Shown piece after piece: positions 51,572 to 61,269 of a DNA stretch of 64,000 nt (position 1 is its first letter; each line of letters begins with the position of its first letter). A model generated the notes under the pieces. That model saw only the letters and a program-made list of their open reading frames with translations. It made no database searches and was not told the origin of the DNA. Location: positions 84,248-148,247 of the forward strand of contig MCGO01000099.1 of the NCBI GenBank assembly GCA_002104985.1, read 5' to 3'. Source of the DNA: Rhizoclosmatium globosum (Eukaryota; Chytridiomycota; Chytridiomycetes; Chytridiales; Chytriomycetaceae). A program made the position numbers and the translations under genes.

Positions 51572-54500
51572 ATGCAGAACTTTGTAGCTGTTCAATCAGC
51601 TTTTGAGACTGGAAACCCAGCCCACCTGTCCCGCGCTGTTCATGTACTCTGTTTCTTTAACCATATAGTCTTAATAACACAAATGAATAGGAAGGGGTAG
51701 TCAACCTGCTCTCCTCTGCACAGCCAACTCCTTCGCACATACCAACAACCATCGAGTCGCTCTTGCAAACTTACCCATCAACTCTATCGAATGTGCGTTT
51801 GTACCTGATTGGCAGTGAATGCACCCATCCTCAAACACAAAAACGACAGATCCTTAACTCATTAGCCCACCACCTCTCAATCAATCCCCTTTCTCAAGAT
51901 CTAATCTCATCAATACTTACGCACTTGGTTTTCTCTCGTCCTGAACACCGCGCTCCCATCCGTCACTTTCTCATCTCGAAAAACCTGTTGATTCATGTTG
52001 TGCTGCATATTTCTCTCATCCAAGGCGATACTGTACGTTCCTACCAACGAATTCAATACTTACGTTGATTCATACTTCTACAATAAGGTTGACGTTCTTC
52101 ATTCTCTGCTGTCAACGGAGTCTACGTACTTTTCGAATGAATCCTCAAATACTGCTTTGATGGAACAACTTGGAGTTACGAAATCTGCTGTTTTCGAAAG
52201 GGTTCAAGGGCTGTCCAAGGTGTGTTTTACACATGGTCGATTTGGGGATATTCTAGAGAGCACAGCTAACCTTTATCTCCGTCACAGTCTCCACTTCCCA
52301 CACAATGTATCCTGATGCGTCTCATCTCTGCATTCACTGGCTACTTCAAACTCCAATTAACACCTGAAGAGTCTCACGCTTGCCTGAATTATATCCTCGC
52401 CCCACCATCTTCGACCAACAGCTTTGAAAGCATACGCCTAACACGCTTGAAATTATCCACTTTAATTGTAGCTGCGGATCAATTCTTTTCCGTGTCGGTC
52501 GAAAAGTTCACACAAGCTTTGATAAAAGTCACGCAATCTGATACTTCAGAGTTTACACTTATGCTTGGCGTGTTTTGTCATACAAACCAGTTAGCAGAAG
52601 TTCGTGATCTTGTGAGAGGCGTGTTAAATGTGCAAGTTGTCGTCTGTAAGTCGTACTAATTCAATAGATTTATATTCTTTGGCTCAAAGTGGAATCAAAG
52701 CGCCGGATGGTCTTCAACGTCTCCGGTCGATATTCACAGAGAAACTGTTAACAGAAACCGATATTGCACATCGATCTCTCGCACTAAGGAAACACGCCAC
52801 GTCCAGTACGCTGTCCTCTGGACTTGAAATCGTCGTGGTTCATGAACTGTTGAAAGCCAAAATTTACCAGAAAGCAGGCATTGATGTGAAGGAATGGATC
52901 ATGCAGGCGATACGCACGCTGAAGCCTCCATATCATTCTCAGTTTCCTGAGCTACTCAAGATATACGTTGAGACGTCAGTTCTTTCATTCGTGCTTTTAT
53001 GCCTGTTGTATTTAACGCTCTACGCGCAGACTTATTGAAAGCCAAACATTCACCCGAATCTCCGATCTGGAAGTCACCGCATCATTCGAGCGTGGGGCTG
53101 CCATACAACCATACCACGTTGTCTTGCTCTTCCAAGTCCTTTACCTCAATGACCGATACTTTGCAAAGCGAATTGCACCCAACGCCGCCGAAATCAACCC
53201 GACCTGTTCAGGTAAATAAGCCAACAATCTCTGTCCTTTCTCTGATAAACTTCTGAACCGTAGAATATCCCGAGTCAGTGATGAACATCCTGCCTATAAA
53301 CCGGATCTTGACATACATGGAACGCGCCGAAAACCGGGAAGGTCTTGGAGCCTTCTATCCTTCCATCGCAAGTCTGGTTGCGTCGCAATACCCACAAATC
53401 GTAGCAGCTGCGAGCTTCTTACAATCCGAGAACCATTTAGACGAGTTAAGACCTGATTGATTCTCAATTATTCCACTGACCGACAGAGTAGAGAAGCGCT
53501 CATTCCGTTGGATTATCGAATCCGAATCCTTTATGACCAGTTGAAGCCATCACTGCGAGGTGGTGCGACGGATTTATTCTCCTTTCGTGTAACGGAGGCC
53601 ACGGTGATTCCTGTTTTGAAAGCTTGTAATCAAGATCCAGGAGCAGCCATTGCTTGTTTGGAATATCTCTGCGCGTTGGAATCATCACAGCTGCTGATGT
53701 ATTTGGACGTTGTAGTGGATCACTTTTTCCCGACTGTTTTGAGTAGCACGTAAGAAGTTTCGTTTTGCTGGACTGAGTGACTGAAAGGGTTGTTGCGATT
53801 GTAGAAATGACAGGATTCGTTCTTTATTCCAGAAACTGTTTCAATGTTTGAACTCGATTTCACCACGCGAAGTGTGGATCAAGACTATAAAAGCTTGGCT
53901 TCCAAAAGGGTGAGTGGGAAAGATTCAACAATCTTTGGGCTAACGAGATTCACAGGATATTAACAAACCAAGACGTGCTTCAGAATCCTTTGATTATTTT
54001 TCGAGTAGATGAACGAGTCTTTAAGATTCCTGAGGTGTTTGCTGTGTTTTTGCAGGTATAATACTTTGTTCGTAGAAAACCATCTTTAACATCTTGTAGA
54101 TTCTCGATTGCTATTTGACTTCGTCAAGACACTATTACTTCCACACTTATCAAATGAATATTTTCACGGATAAGGTGGAGTTCGCATTATTGGTAATCTC
54201 GATGTTAAGCTTATACTCAACCTGGAAAAACAGACATCAAAAATCAAAGAAGCGCACCTGTATGCACTATTGGAGCTTCAAGAATCAGCAGCTCTCCAGG
54301 CTCTACTTGAAGTTTGTGAAGCGGGCGAAATGCTGAGCGACGATGGTATAATCTCTTTTGAAGTCCCAATACGTTACTAACCAGCTTCAGCAACTCGAAT
54401 CAATTCCACTGCATGTGCATTTATTCATCAACGATTTGTTCTCGCTAAGAAGTCAATGAAACTAATGCACTTCCAAGGATATCGCGATGATCTGATCCCT

Positions 54501-55085
54501 GTTGCTGTCGATAAGATTCCATCCATGCGTAAACAACATTATGAATCTTCAAATCGATATTCTAACTGCTAACAATAGACGTATGTTTCGAATTTCTGGC
54601 TGAACTCCTTCAACAAGCATCCCTTGAGAAACAAGTCTTTGCCGTGATTCTCGCTTCTCACCTTTGTGTCAAATACCCTATTCCAGCCAGTCATCAGTTA
54701 ATTGTCTCGACAGTGCTTCCAAAAATGATTGCCATGTGTAGCCAGATTAGTGAAAGCACTGTGGTTGCACCAACAGGGTCCACACCACAAGAACAACAAC
54801 AACGCCAAATCGCGGCCACACAAGCTTCTCTGCTTAAAGTATTTATCTGCTTCGGACGAATTGTGCAAGCATTCCCGTTCTTGATTGAAAAGATTGATCC
54901 ATTCATCAACAGTTGAGTGTGCGTTTTGATGGAATCTTCTGACTTTCCTTCCTTCACTAGCCATGAGCCAAACACGTCCAGCAAACATCGAATTCATCAA
55001 GGCAGTCGCGCAGGTGAAGGGAATGATCCAAGAAGTCATGAGGAACCCATCGCAAGTCAACAAGAGCACGCAGCGAATCAAATAA
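51572..55085 (+). CDS. INTS2: Integrator complex subunit 2 (INTS2) homologue
   Basis: About thirteen exons, joined by hand, encode a helical-repeat protein of roughly 900 residues. Blocks follow animal INTS2 in order: FTLMLGVFCHTNQLAEVRDLVR, LQRLRSIFTEKLLTETDIA, the VVHELLKAKIYQKAG...VKEWIMQAI block, NILPINRILTYMERAE with GAFYPSIASLVASQYP, VWIKTIKAWLP, QNPLIIFRVDERVFKIPEVF, LELQESAALQALLEVCE and CFEFLAELLQQASLEKQVFA. INTS2 is a scaffold of the Integrator core, a metazoan-type complex that cleaves nascent RNA (snRNAs and paused mRNAs). Dikarya such as yeasts lack Integrator. Start 51572 (MQNFVAVQSAF) fits the N-terminal family motif. The introns near 51640 and 54220 are the least certain. Confidence 0.82.
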
Positions 55086-55158
55086 AAAAGAGTAGATGAA
55101 CAGAATGGTATATTTCGCTTGTACAATAAATTATTCAGGAGTGAACAGGCTCACACAT

Positions 55159-55422
55159 TCAGTCAGAGTCTGGTTCCTCCAACTCGGCGTCGACAACAGG
55201 AACTGCAGAGCCTCCTGTCAGAACAGAAGTCAGTTCCGCATTAATTGATTTGTATAGTCTTCCAATAGATTCCGAGAGTGGTTCATTGGGCAAAGGATTG
55301 ACAGAGAAGTTGATTGGACCTCTCCCTGGAATGTCAATAACAGCTGTCAGAGGACTGGCAGTAGATCCAACAACTTTTGCATGATTATCATCGCCAGGCT
55401 GGTTGCTCATTTTCCGCTTCAT
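55159..55422 (-). CDS. Small acidic hypothetical protein
   Basis: One exon of 87 residues, or 83 if the second ATG (55410, MSNQPGDDN) is used. A central part (LTAVIDIPGRGPINFSVNPL) could form two beta strands, followed by a helix (LSESIGRLYKSINAELTSVL) and an acidic end (VVDAELEEPDSD). Size, helix and acidic tail are reminiscent of the Gon7 subunit of the KEOPS complex, but the match is too weak for a name. Its stop is 74 bp from the INTS2 stop on the opposite strand. Confidence 0.45.
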   Translation of the reverse strand: MKRKMSNQPGDDNHAKVVGSTASPLTAVIDIPGRGPINFSVNPLPNEPLSESIGRLYKSINAELTSVLTGGSAVPVVDAELEEPDSD

Positions 55423-55562
55423 GAAGGGGTTGATATGGAAGTTGGTTGTGGGTGAGTTTCGGTTTTTTCTTTCTTTGAGAACAATGTGAGCGCCATCGTC
55501 GGAGGCCCCTTCTGTGCCCTGAGTTCGATTGCTGACCTTTCTCGTTTCACTTTCTAGATCAA

Positions 55563-56128
55563 ATGCCCAAGAACAAGGGAAAGGGTGGAAAGAACCGCAA
55601 GAAGTGAGTGCCTGTCAAAGCTCTCCCACCCACTCAACGCAATCCAATCCTACTTTCATTAAATCAACAATACTTAATTATCACTTTATTATCAAGGGGA
55701 AAGGGAGACAACGAGGGTGAAAAGCGAGAACTCGTCTTCAAGGAGGAAGGCCAAGAATACGCTTCAGTAACAAAGATGCTTGGAAACGGATGGATTGAAG
55801 CTCAATGTATGGACGGAGAGAAGCGATTGGGACACATTCGTGGAGCCTTCAGAAAGAAGGTGTGGATTGCTGCTGGAGACTTGGTTCTCTTGTCCCTGCG
55901 AGACTACCAGGACTCCAAGGCCGATATCATCTTGAAGTATACTGCTGATGAGGCGAGAATGTTGAAGACCTACGGAGAGTTGCCAGATTCGCTCAAGGTT
56001 AACGAGAACGATGTTGGTGGAGAGTCTGACGATGATGTGGATGTTGAATTCGATATCGATGACGTGAGTTGCTTTACTGTTTCTATATGTGAAGTTTGTT
56101 TATGCTTACTTCTGGTCTTCAGATCTAA
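55563..56128 (+). CDS. TIF11: Translation initiation factor eIF1A
   Basis: Three exons (55563-55603, 55697-56063, 56123-56128) give 137 residues; the last exon holds only Ile and the stop codon. A basic N-terminal tail ([17 protein letters not shown]) precedes an S1/IF1-type OB fold ([58 protein letters not shown]). A helical part and an acidic C-terminal tail ending DIDDI follow, which binds eIF5B. The protein sits in the A site of the 40S subunit and helps choose the start codon. Length and both tails are as in other eukaryotes. Confidence 0.96.
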
Positions 56129-56404
56129 ACGACGCCAAACTGCATTTTACGGGACTGGGAGTCTTGTCCATCTATTGTCATTATTGGGAGTATCACTATT
56201 GTTGAATTCGAATAAACTTGTAACGTCCATGTCGCTTATTGTGTAGATTCCAGAAAGGGAAACATCATAGAAACATTCAAGTGTGGAATCAACAGAAGGT
56301 TTTATTTCAACATAGGCCAACATAACCACTTCTGAATATCCCGCAATAGTAATCCACAACCTTGCACAATGAAATCGTTGCAATAAATCAAGGAGTTAAG
56401 GCGT

Positions 56405-56743
56405 TTAGTCGAAGAGACCGAAGCCCATGTCGTCGTCGGACTCCTCCTTCTCCTCCTTCTTCTCCTCCTTGGCAGCTGGGGCAGCAGCGGCGGCACCGGC
56501 AGCTGGAGCAGCGGCAGCAGCAGCTGGGGCGGCAGCACCTCCGGCTGGGAGGGAAGCCATCTTGGCGGAACCGGCAGCGATGATCTCGGCAATGTCCTTT
56601 CCGTCGAGCTCGGCAATGAGCTTCTCGACACGCTCAGAGTCAACCTCGACTCCAACGGAGGTGAGGATCTTCTCAACGTCAGCGGCAGCTGGGGTGGCGT
56701 TTCCACCGAGGGTGGCCAAGAGGTAGGCAGCAACGTACTTCAT
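56405..56743 (-). CDS. RPP2: 60S acidic ribosomal protein P2
   Basis: One coding exon of 112 residues. The N-terminal dimerisation domain ([39 protein letters not shown]) is followed by an Ala/Gly/Pro hinge. The tail [13 protein letters not shown] is the invariant stalk end that recruits elongation factors to the ribosome. The start (GNAT, VGVE) fits P2 rather than P1. Codons are nearly all C-ending or of the preferred type (GCC, GCT, AAG), as expected of a highly expressed gene. AG stands directly before the ATG, after a TTACTATAATAG stretch, so an intron in the leader is possible. Confidence 0.96.
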   Translation of the reverse strand: MKYVAAYLLATLGGNATPAAADVEKILTSVGVEVDSERVEKLIAELDGKDIAEIIAAGSAKMASLPAGGAAAPAAAAAAPAAGAAAAAPAAKEEKKEEKEESDDDMGFGLFD

Positions 56744-57121
56744 CTATTATAGTAAGAAGATACTGTTAGAATACTAGTTCGCGATTGGTTGGGTTCAAGT
56801 CGAAGTTTGTGGTTGCCCATCAGCCATCACGCCAAGACAGATTCTCGCACCCATCACAGTCGTCGCGAACCATCTACAGCACACAGCTCCAGCTAGATCA
56901 TTGTTACTGTAGACGATGGATGCACTGATGGTCACTCCATGATGATGCGATGGCTGTAGCAGTCGGGATGGGAGGCGGCGGCATGTGGTACCTTATTAAG
57001 TTTTCAACCGACAAAGTCTGACCTCTGAAACCAAAACACTTTCCCCCTTTTCAACCCACACGTTTCACCCAAGTTTCGGATATCTACTTTACTTTCTTTC
57101 TTGCCCATTTTTAAACAACAA
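56744..57121. other. Intergenic, about 380 bp
   Basis: This is upstream of the P2 gene and downstream of the SP-RING gene. It should contain the strong P2 promoter and perhaps a leader intron. A pyrimidine-rich block lies at about 57040-57110 on the plus strand. No gene is visible. Confidence 0.45.
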
Positions 57122-58665
57122 TCAATCTATAACAAACGTTCGTACAATCTTGCCTCCGACCTCTCTTTCTTCCACTTGCAGAAAGTCTACTTTTGGCCGC
57201 GATGTTACCAGATTTGTTCCATCGTCATCACTGTCACACAAATCAATTGCGACTTTTCGCTTTTCACCCGTCACATGTATAGGGTTGAATGCAAAATCAT
57301 CGTCCAAATCAATGACAACTTTTGAAGATTGGATTGATATCGGCGCGTTTTCCATTTGAACAGTAGCGACAGATTGAGTTTCAACAAATGCTGAGTCCTC
57401 TCCATTTTCTTTCACGATACACTTATCAGAGTCTGGATATTTTGTGAGTAACCGAAGCATTTCGGCATCAAGAATAAGATCCTAGTATCATATATTAGTT
57501 GACGAAAAGTGTTATTGTTATTGTTGCAATTATAGGTATATACCTGTTTTTGAATCTGGTTTGTACAAACAGGACATTTCCACGTCGATCGCTTCTCGTT
57601 GAACTGTAGAAACTTCTGCATGCATAAGTTAGAAACAAACCATCGACTGTGGATTATAATCCATACTTCAGCATCAAAAACTTGTTGGTGTTGGCAATGT
57701 TTTCCTTTTGCCGGATGCTCTATTCGAACAAGCGATAGAGGACATTTAAAGATGATAATGGAATCTCCAGTACAAATTTCACTCGCGTCTGTTTCGGTGC
57801 TGCCCAGAGGTCGTTCCTTCAATTTTGTCTTCTGTGACTCAACAACAATTTGTCTGAGCTCTTGAAGGCCAAGATTCGATATTGAGGGAATTTTAGTTTC
57901 AATAAGAGCTGATTCATAGAGTTTTTGGAGAATCTGACTGAGTTTCTGGGTTTCGTTCTTTGGAGGACTGGAAATGGGTTTCGGCTGTACTTGAACTCGG
58001 TCCATAGATACAGGTTGAAGTCGCGTTTGAACTTCCGCACGATAAGAACTTGAGCCATCCAAAAGCGGCCACGGTGCATGTTTCGCAGTTTTGTGGGCAT
58101 CACAACAAGTTGCAGAACAAAATATGTAATGGAAATCATGCCTTGCTGCACATAAACAGCATATTTCAGGGGGATTCTGACTTCGTATTCTACATTGCGA
58201 GCATTTAAAGCCTGGGTAGCTTTTCAGAGCATGGCTTATGGCGTCCATTCGATTTCTGACTTTCAAGACCTCACGATTAGACGAGTAAGCTGGCGATGGA
58301 TTCAGACAATCAGGATATCTTGAACGTAAGATTAGAATGGGTAAGTGTTAGATTGGGGGATGGTACATGAAGACTGGAGAAAAGAAGAGACTTTGGACGA
58401 CTGCCGCCCAGTGTTTATCCGAATTGATGAGTATAAACGGCATGACTTTCTTAAAGCGATGAGTTGCCCAATCGGCGAGTGTTCTCAGCTGTGTCGGTGT
58501 AAACTGGGTTATGAATGCTGGCCTGCTCCAAAGCCGTGCTATCCCCCGTGGCCCAAGCTCAGAAAAGTTGTCATCTTTGCCAAGCTCTACGAGGTCTGAT
58601 GGCGTCAGCGAAAGTGCGGGACACGGCGTGCTCTGGCTGGCTTGTTGCTGATAAGTGGAGAACAT
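57122..58665 (-). CDS. SP-RING (MIZ) protein, SIZ/PIAS-type SUMO ligase candidate
   Basis: Five or so exons. An N-terminal PINIT-like region (SDLVELGKDDNFSELG, VFIYPDCLNPSPAY) is followed by a MYND-like Cys/His cluster (CSQCRIRSQNPPEICCLC, CSATCCDAHKTAKH), which is not usual in the family. The SP-RING comes next: CPLSLVRIEHPAKGKHCQH, then FLQFNEKRSTWKCPVC. The C-terminal part has two SUMO-binding motifs, VVIDLDDD and VAIDLCDSDDD. The order fits SUMO E3 ligases of the Siz/PIAS type, which act in the nucleus with Ubc9. Introns lie near 58371-58318, 57660 and 57480-57540. Confidence 0.82.
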
Positions 58666-58686
58666 TTTCGGACATTTATTGCGAAA

Positions 58687-59631
58687 TTAGTCTGACTTGT
58701 CGAGAGTAATATTCAAAAGATCAGAACTCTCCAGAAGTGCTCCGTCTGTCTTTGTGTCAAATCTGGGCTCTTTCCAACGAAGGACTGTTCCAGGAACGAC
58801 GCGATCCAATCCCCCATTCTCTACAAGAACAATCGGCTTCACAATCCCTTGGCTATCTTTGCACTTCAGCACAGTTTTTGGTCCGAATTTGTCATTGAGC
58901 ATAACTCGAACAACCAATTCGCGTCCCTCAGCAACCCCCTTAAATTCAGCGAGTTGAGCCCAAGACAACGGCAGCTTTCCCTTCGTTTTCTTTTCAGCAG
59001 GTTGGCATTCTAATTTATGACCCTTCCATGCCAGTTTCTGGCAGTTCGCATCACAATATCTTACAGCATTGCAACGGGCACAATACTTCAACGAAACTAT
59101 AGACGGCTTTTGGCAATAAGAGCACGTATTAGGATCAGCTTCCGACTTCTTAAGAGGGACTGATGCAACCTTCTCAAACAGTTCCTGTGTTTCAACACCC
59201 CCCAGTTCAAATGACGTCTTTTCGGGGTTCTTCGCTGCCATAGCCATCGCTATCGCCCTCGTATCTGCATCCTGGCTGGCATACTTTGCCCTTGACTTTG
59301 CAGTCGCTTCTTCCAGCTCTTTTCGATCAGACTCGGCCTTGGTAAGATCTTCAATTTCCTTCTCGACCTTCGCAAGCTGCTGAACATGGAAGTCGTAGTT
59401 TGCCTTCATCACTGGAGGTACCCCTGCCGGCCCACGCATGAAGCGGATTCCACGCTGAAGGATGGTTCTCTCCTCGGCGAGTTTCTGCAACTTGGTAGGT
59501 TCAGGTCTCAATCCAGCTCGAATCTCTGCCAACTCGTTCGTCATTCGAAAGTCCATGCCACAAATATGGCACATATCCTTCTTGTGCGGGCCACAGAAGT
59601 TGCGTCCAACTGCATCAGATGCAATTGTCAT
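58687..59631 (-). CDS. MYND zinc-finger protein
   Basis: One exon of 314 residues, rare here. Residues about 13-25 hold a short Cys/His cluster (CGPHKKDMCHICG). A coiled coil follows (VEKEIEDLTKAESDRKELEE). The MYND finger is at about 165-205: CSYCQKPSIVSLKYCARCN, VRYCDANCQKLAWKGHKLEC, with the standard seven Cys and one His. The C-terminal 90 residues look like a small beta domain (ELVVRVMLNDKFGPKTVLKC). MYND fingers bind proline-rich peptides; partners are unknown. Start codons of this gene and the next one on the plus strand are only 43 bp apart. Confidence 0.8.
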   Translation of the reverse strand: MTIASDAVGRNFCGPHKKDMCHICGMDFRMTNELAEIRAGLRPEPTKLQKLAEERTILQRGIRFMRGPAGVPPVMKANYDFHVQQLAKVEKEIEDLTKAESDRKELEEATAKSRAKYASQDADTRAIAMAMAAKNPEKTSFELGGVETQELFEKVASVPLKKSEADPNTCSYCQKPSIVSLKYCARCNAVRYCDANCQKLAWKGHKLECQPAEKKTKGKLPLSWAQLAEFKGVAEGRELVVRVMLNDKFGPKTVLKCKDSQGIVKPIVLVENGGLDRVVPGTVLRWKEPRFDTKTDGALLESSDLLNITLDKSD

Positions 59632-59674
59632 TTTTCAAAGATTTCCATTCCTCTCCTTTTCGTTTCAGGATAAA
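59632..59674. promoter_or_regulatory. Minimal 43-bp divergent gap
   Basis: The start codons of the MYND gene (59631, minus) and the BBOF1-like gene (59675, plus) are separated by 43 bp, so leaders must overlap or the promoter lies in coding sequence. The gap is T/C-rich on the plus strand. Confidence 0.5.
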
Positions 59675-61240
59675 ATGGCTGCTGCGAAAGGAAGCTCTAA
59701 AAGCAAATCAAAAGCCCACTCGCCTCCGAAAAAGAAGGAAGAAGAGAAACCGACTCCGCCGCCTGTGCAAAAGGGATCCGGTATTCCTATCCCAGATCCT
59801 CCAGTGAAAGATGAAAACTATGACGAAACAATTAAAGTCAAGAAAGGAAAGAAGGCGCCTCCTGGTGTTGGATTGGCGGGCCATTTTTACGTGAAGCAGT
59901 TGTTGGGGACGGCACCGAAAGCTCCCAACCCAACTTCTGTGGAGCTCAAGTTAGAAGAGTTGGACGAGAAACTATTGCGAGCGAGGTATTTCGTGGTCAA
60001 TAATTGCGTGTTTTAATAGTTCTCGCAAGACTTGAGTCTTTGGATAAAGACCTCGCAAGTTACAAGGAAAAGTGTGCTCATTAGTAAGTTAAATCCAAAA
60101 CTCAAATCCATGTTGACACAATTCAAAACAGTAAAGCAGAAAATGAATGGTATCGTAACGAAATTGAGTCAACTGAAAAAGATACAGTGAGTATTTCAGT
60201 TTTTTTTCACACAACTCACTCACATCCTTTAGACGGAATACATCAGATATTTACTCAACAAGAAAGACGAAAAGCAAGCAACAATCGACTCTCTTCAAGA
60301 CGGGAAAAAGAAAGACACTGAAGTATTTGCCCAAAAACGTAGAGACCGTGAAGCGTACAACCGCATCAAAATCGAAGAGCTTAAGAATGTGATTATTGAA
60401 CTGGAACTCAAGCTTGAATCCAAACAACAAGACATGATGGGACTCTCGGACATCATTTCGAAACGATCCAGACACGAAGCAGAAATCATCAAAATCCGGC
60501 AAGACATTATCGACTCTGACCGAGCTCACAACGAAAAAGTGGCTATCCTGGAAAGATCATTGTTGGAAACGCGTATAAAACTCCAACGCGAAGCTGACCT
60601 CAAAATTCAAGAAATGGAGAACGCAGCCCAAGAAAAAGCAACCAACTACCTCAAAGAACACGCAGCAGCAATGGAAGTCGAAAACATTAGACTCGAAGCC
60701 GAGCTTCGTCGATGTATCACAAATACACAAGAACTCCTCAAGAAAAAGGAACTCATAGAACGCGAAAACCATGACCTCGAGCGAGAACAAATTGTCCGTG
60801 AGGATTTACTTAAACTCAGAATCTCAAAAGTCATGGACTCGCAAGCTCACGAAAAAAAGTTGGATTTGTTGAGGAGGGAACGTGTTGTCTCTGCAAAGCG
60901 AGACATATTCAAAAAGATTGGCGCCAAATACCCCAACTTGAAACGCGATGGACTTCTACCTGCATCAAATGAAGCAATTGGAACAGTTCAGAGTAAACCA
61001 GAGTCTTCGGAATCCGCTTTGAGACTAGCCACCGCCAATTCGCAGAGAGGAAAGAAGAGTTATACCAGTGGAACACAGGACCGACCTGTGCTTAAACTTG
61101 TTGTTATGGCTGGATCTGGGAAAGCTGAAGCAGAAGATGCAAAGGCTGCTGCAAAGGAGTCTGCAAGGGCCATGAGCGTGATGGAAGAGTTGGCACACAA
61201 GTGGGAAATCAGCGACGGAAGCGACGACGAGTTTTTATAA
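59675..61240 (+). CDS. Long coiled-coil protein, BBOF1/DUF4515-like (basal body or cilium)
   Basis: Four exons (59675-59985, 60030-60083, 60132-60186, 60233-61240) give 475 residues. The N terminus is Lys/Pro-rich (KGSSKSKSKAHSPPKKKEEE). From about residue 95 the protein is nearly continuous coiled coil with features of the DUF4515 group (TEYIRYLLNKKDEKQATIDS, LERSLLETRIKLQREADLKI, ATNYLKEHAAAMEVENIRL). Members include basal body-orientation factor 1 and related ciliary proteins. A Ser/Ala-rich C-terminal part ends in acidic EISDGSDDEFL. This fits an organism with flagellated zoospores. The family call rests on overall pattern, so it is moderate. Confidence 0.65.
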
Positions 61241-61269
61241 GGAATAAATTATTTCACCAAACACGGTTT

